The notes under the pieces were generated by a model, which was given only the letters and a program-made list of their open reading frames with translations, had not been told where the DNA came from and did not search any database. Shown piece after piece: positions 25,831 through 36,400 of a stretch of DNA of 64,000 nt. The position numbers and the translations under genes were made by a program. Location: contig MCGO01000111.1 of assembly GCA_002104985.1 (NCBI GenBank), positions 1 through 64,000 on the forward strand. Reading direction: 5' to 3'. The DNA is from Rhizoclosmatium globosum. Taxonomy: Eukaryota; Chytridiomycota; Chytridiomycetes; Chytridiales; Chytriomycetaceae. Numbering within the stretch: the stretch's first letter is position 1; each line of letters starts with the position of its first letter.

Positions 25831-25908
25831 TATCTTTTAGTTTTCGATGACTGGAGGCATAGGTAGGTTGGAGGGTGGGAAATTTACGAAATCTTGTTGC
25901 AACTTGGA

Positions 25909-26822
25909 ATGGGAGCCCAAGTGGAACTCCTCATTCTCGGGCTCGGATGGACGGGCACCTACGTCGCCGACGAATGCCGTAAAGTCAACGTATCATTCGC
26001 AGGGACGACACGCGACGGACGGAACGGAAGCATCGCTTTTGCATTCGATCCACTGAGCACCGATCCAGCCCCGTTTGCAGTCTTGCCTCCTGCACGACTG
26101 TCCTCATCACCTTCCCGCTTCTCAGTGAAATCGCGGCTGAGAGGCTCACTCGCTTCTACGCGGAGACACATGGTGGGGCAGGGAAGACGCGGTGGATCTT
26201 GTTGGGGAGTACTGGAAACTATGGGCCTATTGGAACCAGTGGTGGTCCATGGTGTGACCGCCATTCACCTCTCATCGTAAGCGGCTCTTTGTTTCTATTG
26301 ACGGCGTAGTTTTATAACTTCTTTGGTGTTTGATAGAACCTTGCGGACAGGAACAAGGGCGAAGCACGGATTCTGGAGTTGTACCACAATCGGCAACTGT
26401 TTTGCATCTTGCAGGGTTGTACGACGAGAAGACGAGGAACCCGCGAAACTTTATCGCACGTATTGCGGGTACGAAAGCGGCGGTTGCGGATCGGAAGAGC
26501 GTGCATTACATTCATGGGGTTGATGTTGCGAGGGCGGCTATTGCAGTGCATCGGAACTGGAGGAGTGGGGAGGCCAGGTGGATTATTACAATATGCGCGT
26601 GTATGATTGGTGGGATTTTTTGGGGAGTGCTGTACCAACTGGTTGGGTCGCAAAGGAGGGAGCCGGAGAGGATCAACCGGTACATTGGGCGTGGGTATTG
26701 GAGTTGATGAAGGAGCAAGGGGTGAAAGCGTTACCACGGTCTGCAGAAGAGCTCGGAAAGGGTATTTCGTCAGAGAGTTTTGGGAAACGTTCGGAATCTT
26801 GCCAAAGTACACGCAATTGTAA
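25909..26822 (+). CDS. NAD(P)-binding Rossmann protein, YeeZ/atypical epimerase-like
   Basis: The start gives MGAQVELLILGLGWTGTYVA, with a dinucleotide motif GLGWTG, followed by TTRDG (cofactor-ribose loop) and, in a second frame, GSTGNYG, the counterpart of the STxVYG catalytic strand of atypical SDRs. Downstream come NKGEARILELYHN, AGLYD, an NPRNFIARI segment, and YIHGVDVARAAIAVHRNW, all standard for YeeZ-like epimerase folds. An intron at about 26279-26335 separates the halves. At least three frame slips are needed (about 26090, 26395, 26755). The substrate is unknown; the protein should bind NAD(P) in the cytosol. Confidence 0.68.
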
Positions 26823-26842
26823 TGGAGAAGGGTATAGTTTAT

Positions 26843-27527
26843 TTACTCTTCGTCTGGAGACGTGTCGTTGAGCTCAAGAGTCATTTCTCCAATACATACA
26901 ATCCAATCATCATTCTTGTCTTGGTCTAGTTGCCTTGTATCATTCGATAGTAATCGTGGAAAGTATTTTCCAACGTCCTTGACCGCGTCTTGATTGCTCT
27001 TCAATATCCTAGTTCGGAAAGAGAGAGAATGCTGTGCTATTTATCTGGAAATTAGTTACTGGTTCTGATATGATCATGTCCCCACTTTCGCGTTTAATTA
27101 GCCTCATCTTTGTGAAGTACTCACATTGGAGTTCGCAGCTTCAGCAGTAGCGTAAGTATGGACAGTGAGAATGATCGTGTGGTTTGACAATCCAATCTGA
27201 ATGTTCCGTATCAAGAGATAAAGCATCCCCGCCTTCTAATTGCTGAACATTTTTGATGGAATATGATAGTTGTTGTTTGATGTGGGATTCTTGCGTCATA
27301 TCATCCACAGTATCTTGCTCATCTCGCACTGAATGTTTCAGTAGAGTAATATCCCAGAAGACAGGGGCTTCATTCATTGAATGGCAGCATGGATGGATTC
27401 AGGTGGATGCTTTGCTCAGAAGCTGAAGGCTGAAGGTAGTGGATGCATCGTGGGTTGAAAGTGAACAAAGTGTCCATGCAAGCAGGCTCAGTGATTTTGT
27501 AAGCAAAGACGGCGACGCCTTTCATTC
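26843..27527 (-). CDS. unrecognised protein
   Basis: Pieces on the minus strand chain into a protein of about 200 residues. MKGVAVFAYKITEPACMDTL opens it, then SASEQSIHLNPSMLPFNE and APVFWDITLLKHSVRDEQ; after a frame slip near 27240, LIRNIQIGLSNHTIILTVHT leads to a GTGAGT donor at about 27123. After an intron the tail continues with KSNQDAVKDVGKYFPRLLS and DWIVCIGEMTLELND to a TAA at 26843-26845. The product has mixed alpha/beta character and no motif I can name. It diverges from HEM1 with under 100 bp between start codons, so the two may share regulation. Confidence 0.5.
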
Positions 27528-27621
27528 TTTCTTGATTGTCGAGTGAATGAGTCACGGGATCGAAAACGAAAAAGAGCAAATCGTGAAACAACGAAAGCGC
27601 CAACAACAATCTTTGTTTGAA

Positions 27622-29865
27622 ATGGAGCACCTTGTCTCAGGCGTGACCCGCGCCTGTCCCTTCCTCGCACGCACACCTGTTTCCGCGCTGCGCCAGATGT
27701 CGACGTCTGTTGGTGTTGGGTGTCCGCACGCGCTGTCCTCTGAGGCGATGCCGTCGTTGTCGTTGTCGATCGCGGGCTCGGTTGCTGCTGCAGCGACAGC
27801 GGCCCAACTTGTGAGTCAGGGCGGTTCGAGTGCGGGCCAGTCGCAGTTGTTCAAGGCCGCGACGGAGTGTCCTGTCTTTGGCCGTGCCTTGGCTGTCCAG
27901 TCCGTGCGCCGTGTTTCGGCTGTCCACTCGCACTCGCAGGCCAGACACTCCCACTCCCACTCGCGTACTTTGGCAACAAACGCTCCTGCTGCGACTGAGT
28001 CTGGCGCCGGAAGAGACTCCACGTGCGTATCACACCCACCCCTTTATCTCCCTTCTTTGTCATCCTCTCTTCAATCGCCGATCCGCTAACTTGAATAACC
28101 CAGTCCAATTCCACGCCCACTCTTTGAGTCTATGCCTCAAGCATACTCTAACGCCTCTCCATCCGTGGTTTCGCCAAAGAAGAAGGCGCCAGAACCCGCC
28201 ACAACCCCAATCGTCACTGACCCATCCTCCTCCATCCCCGGTGGCTTCCAGTACGACGCCTTCTTCAAGGACCTTCTTGAAAAGAAACACAAGGACAAGT
28301 CCTACCGTTATTTTAATAACATTAACAGACTCGCTCAACTCTACCCCATGGCCCACACCGGTACCGGTGAACATGTCACCGTCTGGTGTTCCAATGATTA
28401 CCTTGGAATGTCCAAGCATCCCGAAGTGATGGAGACCATGAAGTGAGTTATTCTTAAAAATTGTGAGGAGCGAGTACCCATATCCGACGGAGTCGGTCAG
28501 TCGACTTCGTCAACAAAAGAGGAGCGAGCGCAGCGAGCAAGGAAAAAACCGAGGAACCAGCCTTCCAACGAAGTCGAAGAAAACTAGTGAACGCAGCGAG
28601 CAAGGAAATCCAACGAAGTCGGTCAATCGACGGGCGACTCAGTCGAAAAGAAGTGGAGGAACGAGCAAAAAGAGAACTCGAGGAACAGAGCGTGAGTAGA
28701 AACCATGAAACTAATGGAATAATAATAGGGCTGCGATCGAAAAGTACGGTGCTGGTGCGGGAGGAACGAGAAACATTGCTGGAAACGCCCAACTCCACTT
28801 GAGTCTCGAAAGTGAACTTGCTTCCTTGCACAAGAAGGAAGCTGCCCTCGTCTTCTCTTCCTGCTTTGTTGCCAACGATGCTACTCTCTCCACTCTTGCC
28901 TCCAAAATGCCTGGCTGTGTCTTCTTCTCTGATGCTTCCAACCACGCCTCTATGATTCAAGGAATTCGTAACTCCCGTGCCAAGAAGCACGTCTTCAAGC
29001 ACAACAACTTGCAGGCCTTGGAAGAACAGTTGCAAATGTACGATCTCGCTACCCCCAAGATTATTGCTTTTGAATCCGTCTACTCCATGTCTGGAAACAT
29101 TGGTCACATCAAGGAAATCGCCGCTCTCGCCAAAAAGTACAACGCCATCACCTTTTTGGATGAAGTTCACGCCGTTGGATGTATGGTGAAACTGGAGCTG
29201 GTGTTGCTGAATACATCAACGCTATGGATGACATTGACATCATTACTGGTACTCTTGCAAAGGCTTATGGTGTTGTTGGAGGTTACATTGCCGCCAGCGC
29301 CAGTCTCGTCGATATGGTCCGTTCCTACGCCCCTGGTTTCATCTTCACTACTTCCTTGCCACCAACCGTTGCCGCCGGAGCTTTGACTGCTGTTCGTCAC
29401 CTCAAGAAGTCCCTGTTGAACGTGCGGCCAACAGCTCCACACCCGCATGTTGAAGAACACTCTCGCTGACTTGGGAATCCCTGTTGTTCCAAACCCATCC
29501 CACATTGTCCCAATTCTTGTCGGTGATGCCGAGACTGCCAAGAGTGTCAGTGACGAGTTGCTCCACCGTTTCAAGATCTATGTCCAAAGTATCAACTACC
29601 CAACGTTGCTGTCGGTGAAGAGCGTTTGAGAGTCACTCCAACTCCTGGCCACGGACCAGAATTGATGGATGGCCTTGTCGGTGCGTTGCAGACTATCTGG
29701 ACTGAGCGTGGATTGAAGAAGGAGGCTGATTGGGCTGCTGTAGGTGGTAAAGCTGGAGTCGGAATCGGACAGGAAGTGGATCAGTTGGTCAGAGCGGAAG
29801 ACTTGAAGGAGATGGTTGATCGTGCCTATCCTTACGCTTTGGATACTCTTGCTGGAAAGCGTTGA
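27622..29865 (+). CDS. HEM1: 5-aminolevulinate synthase, mitochondrial
   Basis: Three exons: 27622-28022, 28104-28442 and 28729-29865. The N-terminal presequence carries three Cys-Pro heme-regulatory motifs (RACPFL, VGCPHA, TECPVF), followed by a Ser/His-rich linker. The catalytic core is near-canonical: [30 protein letters not shown], the PLP-Lys strand [15 protein letters not shown], and VTPTPGH. It condenses glycine and succinyl-CoA to 5-aminolevulinate, the first step of heme synthesis, in the mitochondrial matrix. Four single-base losses break exon 3: about 29179 (GGATG for GGAATG), 29413, 29438 and 29602. All are in short runs and all in invariant or nearly invariant sequence, which argues for assembly error. 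The second intron is 286 bp and repeat-rich. An AATAAA lies 150 bp past the stop. Confidence 0.95.
28521..28640 (+). repeat. direct repeats inside the second HEM1 intron
   Basis: CAGCGAGCAAGGAAA occurs at 28531-28545 and 28594-28608, and CCAACGAAGTCG at 28565-28576 and 28610-28621, with further GAGCG/AGCGAGC and AGTCG words between. The element makes this intron about four times the usual length. It lies between a GTGAGT donor at 28443 and the acceptor ending at 28728. Confidence 0.7.
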
Positions 29866-29980
29866 ATTGTACAAGAGCTTTAAGGTTGTGCACCAGCTTC
29901 TGTGTTTTCCTTCTTTTCCCTCTGTTTCCAATCAAAGTCCTGCTTCCCCCCTTAGTTGTTACCCCCTTTTTGAACTCTCT

Positions 29981-31122
29981 CTGCTTATTTTAATCCTCTT
30001 CACCTGTGTTGCTGGAATAAATGAGGACTTTGAATAATGTTGTTTGTTACTCTTTATTATTGTAATTGTCACCAGTCATTTGTGTGACCTACCATTGGAC
30101 TCTGGTATTCTGCCTTCTTACTATCCTTTCTTTGGATTTTGACATAAATACCATGCGCCCAATACTGAGTAACAGCCAAGATAGCTGTCCCTATACCCAT
30201 AAAAACAGTCCATCCGTAAAATATTGGTGGATATGTTGACAACACACTCACAACAAAATACCTCACAATCATCGCAAAAATATGTTGGCTGACAGCCGAA
30301 ATATCGTGACGGCCAGGTACTAACATTCCAAAGAACCAAATCACACCTCTTGGTGCATCGAACTGTCTCAACAACAGATACATGTGCGGAATGAAATCGA
30401 TACTCGCGTGAAGCACGGCACTTGTTCCCGACAGAATCACGTATTCAATCAGGAGCAAATCCGTTATTTCAAGTGAAAGACAAATGTACGAAGCAACCAA
30501 AGTGATTGATATCGCAGACACATGATGTAATATCAGCATGAATTGCATCTCCTGGTAGTTGAAGAGCACTCAAGGTGTATGCCATAACGTAATAATACAA
30601 AACGCCTGTTGCGACTTTGATGTTCAGGCCGGGTTGTCGAATGCGGGACTTTGTTGGCTGAAGCAATGTTGACGGTAAGAGGACGATGTAATAGATCCAG
30701 AGAAGTATGAATGATATGAGCTCTGGTACAAGGTACAAAAGGTAAAAGATTGTCTTTTTGGTTTCTTGAAGTGGAAAGAGTGGTAAGAGGCAAGGATCGC
30801 GAGTTGTGTTATGAGGAGTACGGTGAGAATGTGACGCCAATGTAGGCTAACATCATTTTGGGTCAAATGGTGCTTGAAACGAGCTCATTGTTGCTTGTGA
30901 AGCAGCTGTCTGTGAGGGTTGATGAGGTGTGGTGAACAAGGATTTTTTGTGGTAAGAATAAGATTAGCTCACCTGATTCATTTTGGAGAGGGTTGCTGCA
31001 ACAAGTGAACGAGGGTCCCACTATTTGAGGGTTGGACACAGACATATTTTTTCAGCAATCTTTCAACGTGTATCAATTTGACCAGCCACAATCCGCCTCA
31101 CTTTTCAGAACTCAGTCAATCC
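29981..31122. repeat. segmental duplication, left unit
   Basis: This unit runs from the 3' flank of HEM1 (CTGCTTATTTTAATC..., with TGTGTTG and an AATAAATGAG block at 30016) through the first TLC-like gene to its upstream block containing CACTATTTGAGGGTT and CAGCCACAATCCGCCTCACT (31083-31102). The same order of blocks recurs at 31211-32630. Confidence 0.7.
30069..30888 (-). CDS. multipass membrane protein, TLC-domain-like, copy 1
   Basis: The start ATG at 30888 encodes MSSFQAPFDP, as in copy 2. The best-preserved part covers the C-terminal half: LHHVSAISITLVASY, VILSGTSAVLHASIDFIPH, YLLLRQFDAP, GWTVFMGIGTAILAVTQYW and a basic cytosolic tail. The HH-containing helix and the acidic residue in ASIDFIPH are compatible with a TLC (TRAM-LAG1-CLN8) fold, but the match is from spacing only. 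At least three frame breaks lie in the first half (about 30855, 30815, 30780) and one near 30575. Roughly six to seven helices are expected. Function is unknown; TLC proteins act in lipid synthesis or sensing at the ER. Confidence 0.62.
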
Positions 31123-31210
31123 CACTGTAATATCTATAGCGACATAGATTCCCTTTTGCAAAGGTTAGGTAAAGCCTGCTTTTTAAGAGTAACCTTCCAG
31201 GAAGAGCTTC

Positions 31211-32630
31211 CTGCTTGAATTAATCATCTCACTTGTGTTGGATTAAATGAGAACTTTAATAATAACGTCTGCATGTTCAACTCCCACGCAAGCAAACCCG
31301 TGAAGCGCAGCTTTAACCCATCAGTAAACAGGTGAAGTTTACACGAGAAAGCAGCGTCAAGCAACATAGTTTTGCTTAATTCGTTTAAATTTATAAACTC
31401 AACGAATATACGATATACTTACTTCTAATTTTGTAAACGATAAAAATATAGCTATCAAACAGTAATAAAATGGTTTAAGTATTCTTTATTGGTTAACACA
31501 TGAATTAACAATTTTAATTAACTAAATTAGGGTTTGAATGATAACCCTTCTGACATTTACCACCTGTCACTCAAAGTTTCCATTGGGCTCTGGTACTCCT
31601 CCTCCTTTCTATCCTTTTTTTGAATCTTCACATAAATGCCATGCGCCCAATACTGAGTGACAGCCAAGATAGCTGTCCCTGTACCCATAAACACAGTCCA
31701 CCCATAAAATATCGCCGAATACGTTGACATCACGTTGACAACAAAATACCTTACAATCAATGCGAAAAACACATTGGCCAACAGTCGAAAGATCGTGACT
31801 GGCCAGATACTTAACATTCCAAAGAACCAAATCACCCTCTTCGGCGCATCAAACTGTCTCAACAACAGATACATGTGCGGAATGAAGTCGATACTTGCAT
31901 GAAGTACAGCACTTGTTCCAGACAGAATCACGTATTCAATCAGAAGCAGGTTGGTGTTATCTAGTGACAGGCACAGGTACGAGGCAACCAGGGTGATTGA
32001 TATCGCAGACACGTGGTGCAACATGAGCATGAACTGCATCTCCTGATAGTTGTAAAGCAACTCAAGTGTGTATGCCATTACGTAATAATACAGCACGCCG
32101 GTGTGACTTTCATGCTCACATCGGGGTTATCAAAAGAGGGGACTTTGTTACCCGAGGCAATGTTGGCAGCAACAGGGACAATGTAGTAGATCCAGAGAAG
32201 TATAAAAGATATAACCTCTGGTACAAGGTACAAGATGTAGAAGACTGTCTTTCTTGGTTTCTTGAAGTTTGAAAGGAGCGGCAAGAGGGAAATGACCGCG
32301 AGTTGTGTCATGACGAGAAACGGTGAGAATGTGACGCCAATGTAGGCTAACATCAGCGTTGGGTCAAATGGTGCTTGATACGAGCTCATTGTTGGTTGTG
32401 AGTCAGCAGTCAGTGTGGTGATGTTGTTATGATTTTTGTTAGGAGATGGATTTTTCTGGTTAATAAGGGTTCAAGATTAATGCACATGGTTTATATTGGA
32501 GAGCATTGCTGCGTCACGACGGTCTCACTATTTGAGGGTTTGTCGAGGACATGCTGTCTTCAAGTATCTTAATTGAGGATGATTTTGTACAGCCACAATC
32601 CGCCTCACTCTTTTGTAACATAGTCAATCC
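31211..32630. repeat. segmental duplication, right unit
   Basis: Second copy of the unit at 29981-31122. It begins with CTGCTTGAATTAATC and a TGTGTTG...TAAATGAGAACTTT block matching the HEM1 3' flank, although no HEM1 coding sequence is present here, and ends with the same CAGCCACAATCCGCCTCACT (32590-32609) upstream of the second TLC-like gene. About 290 bp of AT-rich sequence (31268-31556) is present only in this unit. Confidence 0.7.
31557..32389 (-). CDS. multipass membrane protein, TLC-domain-like, copy 2
   Basis: Start ATG at 32387-32389 (MSSYQAPFDPTLMLAYIGVT). The protein is about 275 residues with a single one-base loss near 32097, between the KVT and LYYYVMAY segments. It has six to seven hydrophobic helices: LVMTQLAVISLLPLL, YILYLVPEVISFILLWIYY, LYYYVMAYTLELL, LHHVSAISITLVASYLCL, LLIEYVILSGTSAVL, and two more before the charged tail KIQKKDRKEEEYQSP. 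Copy 1 is over 85 percent alike by eye in the shared part. The charged C-terminus and HHxS helix are kept. Family assignment to TLC is tentative. Confidence 0.75.
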
Positions 32631-32648
32631 GTGCATTTATTTAATATT

Positions 32649-34655
32649 CTATACACGACACAAATTCCACTTGTGTAGTAACTCGTCGACTTGTGCGTCC
32701 AAAGCTTGAAAGTATGGTTTTAATCAAGCCCAATTAAAAAAATGAGACTTACCTGGAAGTGTATATAAATGAGCGCCGTCAGGTGAATCCTGACTCCACG
32801 GAAGTGTGATGTCAAAAGAATTCATTTGTTTGATTCCTCGACGTCTGAATACCCTTTCCGCAAAATCGGAATAGATCTTGAGCCGGTAATTGATCCTCCA
32901 GTCAGCTCCTTTTGCAGCGAATCCCTCCACATTGTCATCAATTTTGAAAGCATTGACACCTGTGCCATCAACGTGAATAAGAAACTAAACATAATCGAGT
33001 TACTTACCTTCCCAAACGTAGTTAATTGGACCCTTCCCGAAAATATGACGGCGTGAATTTAAGACGAGCATAAAATCAGAGGCATATTCAATCAGATCCA
33101 CATAACGTTCAATCGAAAAATGGCCTCCAGCCCATAGTCCTGACGCAGGCCAATGTCCAGCATTCACCAAGACGGCATCATAATTAGAATAAAACTTGTC
33201 TCCCGATGTTACCTTCTTTTCATCATCCCATTCCCGTATCGGATTTATATGCGAGTACAAGTGCGTCTCAAATCCAACGTATTTCGAATGAAGCCGATGT
33301 AGTTTACGACGAGGATCTGAAACGGGCACGACTTTTCCGGAATTAACGTCTTTCGCTTTCTTCTTCGGCTCCTCGTCGTCATCCTTGAGAAGAAATCGAT
33401 TCTTGACTTGGGTAAAGTTTTTCAAGTCATTCGTACTGAAATAAAGTGTGTCACGGTTCCCAAGTTTCTCATTTGCTTGAATCGACTCTTTGTGTCCAGC
33501 AAGTCGTGCATCCAAAAGGTCCCACACAATACGTGATTGAGAGTCTCCGTTAATCAGTAAATGAGTCGTAAAATTGCTCATACAAGTATCGTTCCCATGA
33601 AGCTCAAACGTTTGATCGAAACGACAGCCAAGTGGGGCATAAATATACGGGTGCTTGTAGTTGTCGAACTTGTACTTTTCCCGTTCTGTTTCCATCGTCA
33701 TTCTCAAAAAGACTCCTTGTGTAGGCTCGTCGCGAGAACAAAGCGGTAAATGATGCATCTGTTGAACAATAGCGTCGGTATATACTGGACAGTGTGGGCA
33801 GACTTCCATTGGATATTTTGTGATCAAATTAGCCATCAATGGCTTCGACCAGTCTTCTTTCAATTCATTCACCGCATCAAAAGACTTGAATGCATGCATA
33901 ATATTGACTGTGTAATTTCCAGGATTGATGAGTCTGAAGGGAAATTTGTAGACGCAGTTGCCAAGATGGTTCCACATTGAAAACGCAGCTCGTTCGGGGC
34001 CTTCGAACTGTATGTGAAACGCGTCCTGTAATCGCAAATGAGTTTACAAGCTTTATCGCGAAGGAGATTTCTCATTGGTCCAATCTTCTCCTTCAAGTAT
34101 CGTTCTACTTGTTTGTTCCAACTCAGCTCCTTTTCCATATCATTTTTACATATATCCTTGTCTAATCGCTCAATCTTGAAATACCCTTGGCCACAAAGTA
34201 ATTCAGACTGACACAAGTCAACTTTGAAGTCCTGACTCCAATTTTAACTGGATGACAGTTTCCCTCAACTCCTTCTTCATCTGGACCCGTTTATCATATG
34301 CCTCCCATTTCGGACAGATGACTTTCGATCCTTTGTATTCGGTTGAAGAGTTGATGAATGGAGATATACCAGAAAGCTTCAACACAGGTAGGTCATCTTC
34401 AAGATATGGGAGCTCTGACGGATCAAGAACGGCATAGTTTTGATAGGCAGAAGCAGGTAAATGGTGGTAGGTTGGACACTCTTGCACGGGTCCATCAGGC
34501 AGAATCGGTGTTGGGACGTTTGGTTTCAAGATCAGTGATGCCGCCTTGTGCCCCATGGACATCTCATAACCAATCATCAAGACAAGCTCCACCGCTAAAA
34601 AGAGAATGACGATGGCTATGATGGCTCGCATGATCTGTCCATTGAGTACCGTCAT
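32649..34655 (-). CDS. PC-esterase/CAS1-like type II membrane protein
   Basis: The N-terminus (start 34655) has one membrane anchor, IIAIVILFLAVELVLMIGY, after seven residues, giving type II topology with a lumenal catalytic domain. The central block LINGDSQSRIVWDLL is a GDSx nucleophile motif, LVNAGHWPASGLWAG a second conserved block, and DGAHL near the end provides the Asp-x-x-His pair of PC-esterase (PMR5/TBL/CAS1) enzymes. Introns fit near 32958-33006 and 32705-32752, both in phase, and the last exon ends at TAG 32649-32651. Breaks occur near 34245 and 34030. Members acetylate or esterify glycans in the Golgi, which is the likely role here. Confidence 0.75.
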
Positions 34656-35221
34656 TGTGGGTGGCGATGAGTGATATCGGCAAAGAAAGAAATCGGCAAG
34701 AAAATTGGTGTGGGATGGGTTCTATAATTATCTCATTCACATCTGCTTCATTCTTTAACCTAACCCCTCTATCCGTTATTGGTTCTGCGTGTGTGTGAAT
34801 TTTCGTCTCTCGAAACCTCATTAACGGAAGGTAATTTCAGAAAATAACAGAATCTTTTTATGTTAAGTTACATAATTCAAAATTTCAGGACTCATCGCAG
34901 ATTTTGGTTGATGTAGTATTCCACAAATCCGTCCGCAATTTTACTCCGTTCAATTTTAATGGTTAATCGATTTAAAGTGGCTGCGTACAGTCTCCTCAGA
35001 CGCCCCATTTCGGAAACTGATATACCTAAGTTGAATTCATTAGCTTTTTGAAGAGGAAGCCTAAGTTTTAGCTATATTCAAGTTGACTCTTTCAGAAGAG
35101 CTCGGAGACGTACGCTAAAGAATCTCCGTTCTTTGTAAACTTATTCCACACGATAGTCCAAGTTACTTCCATCCTTGTTCCTGACATTTCTATCCTTGGT
35201 ACTCGCCAACTCACAACTGAT
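34656..35221. other. intergenic, no gene seen
   Basis: Holds the promoter of the PC-esterase-like gene on one side and the 3' end of the KTI12 gene on the other. No open frame of interest and no structured element was found. Confidence 0.5.
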
Positions 35222-36028
35222 TTAACACTCGTTCCTCGCATTCATCAAGATATAATTGCGCATACCTTTGGAAGGAACCAACACTTTAGCATCAGTGCCA
35301 GGTACTTTAAGTTCACCACCCGACAGGAGCCCAGAACGGACAGCTTCAAGAACCGCATCACAAATAGCTTTGAGGGTGGAATCCATTTCATGCAAGTAAT
35401 TTGTTTCCGCGACTGGTTTGAGAGCAATAGACTGAGATGGAGCTTGTTGGAGAGAAGTGTGGACGAGAGAGTGAATGAAAGTGGCAGGTAAGGGGTCATC
35501 AGGAGACAGGTTTAGTAGAGGCGAGTCCCATCTATTCATGGCGTTTGGTTCTTCAAGGCGACCAAGAAGGCCTTGGAGAACTTCAGATGGGTATTGTTTT
35601 GATTCGCTGTTCCACCTAATGACATCCTCCTCCTTAGCCATGCAATAAACCGTATGTTGAGCTGTAGCAAGGCCCTTAGCGATGCAGTGCAGCTGGTACC
35701 TGAATCCCTTGATGTAGTTCATGGAGTCGAGGATGACAAAGCGGTCTCTCGTCAGTTCGCGCTCGACGGCACTCAACAAGTCGGCGCGTGCAAACTTTTC
35801 ATTCGCCGTTGTTGCGTACGAAGTGGCGCGGTCGAGGCGCAGCGCTTCTTCGTTGACAACGACTACTTTCGGTTCGAAGGGCGTGCGCTTTGGAGCCGTC
35901 TTTGAAGGCGCTGCTGTTGCGAGTGAGGCATTGTACTCGGATATCTCAGCTTCGAGAAGTGTGGCAATCTCTCTGGCCCGTCGCGTCTTGCCAGAGCATG
36001 GCAGTCCAACCATAATGATCAGTGGCAT
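35222..36028 (-). CDS. KTI12: KTI12 family P-loop protein (Elongator-associated)
   Basis: A single exon of 268 residues, intact. Walker A is GLPCSGKT at residues 8-15. VVVVNEEALRL and VILDSMNYIKGFRYQLHCIAK match the KTI12/PSTK-like fold, and the C-terminal LKAICDAVLEAV helix and KVLVPSKGM end are characteristic of the family. KTI12 works with the Elongator complex in forming mcm5/ncm5 uridines at the tRNA wobble position; it binds tRNA and hydrolyses ATP. A low-complexity Ala/Pro/Lys insert (about residues 36-52) sits after the first helix. The start is the first ATG and puts the P-loop at the N-terminus, as in homologues. Confidence 0.92.
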   Translation of the reverse strand: MPLIIMVGLPCSGKTRRAREIATLLEAEISEYNASLATAAPSKTAPKRTPFEPKVVVVNEEALRLDRATSYATTANEKFARADLLSAVERELTRDRFVILDSMNYIKGFRYQLHCIAKGLATAQHTVYCMAKEEDVIRWNSESKQYPSEVLQGLLGRLEEPNAMNRWDSPLLNLSPDDPLPATFIHSLVHTSLQQAPSQSIALKPVAETNYLHEMDSTLKAICDAVLEAVRSGLLSGGELKVPGTDAKVLVPSKGMRNYILMNARNEC

Positions 36029-36400
36029 TTGTTGGTTTTGAGAAAGAACTGAAGAAAGAAAAAGAAAGATTTCACCAAGATTTTACACATACATCCTCAT
36101 ACATCTGTTTGGTTGCGAAATGTACTGATAGGCTACATAAGTCGCTGCCGCTATCATCATGGCTCTTTGGGAATACAGAATTTTTGGTGTTTCACTGTTT
36201 CCAGAATGCATTCAAAAGGATGCTTCACAGGCGCGACGCTTGACTCAATTCAACTGTATATGTTTTCGGCTATACAAGCAGGTTTCTTCTTTCCCTGTCT
36301 TTCTTCTTTCCACTTACATAATTTTGTGGAGGCTGCAATCAATTTGACGACACAGCCCCAATTCGACATCAAATTAACCCTCAATAATCCGCCTTCAACC

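Noticed and set aside
30069..32389. Microbial opsin or GPCR identity for the duplicated membrane proteins
   Set aside because: No retinal-lysine helix or DRY-like motif was found; HH-containing helix fits a TLC-like fold better.
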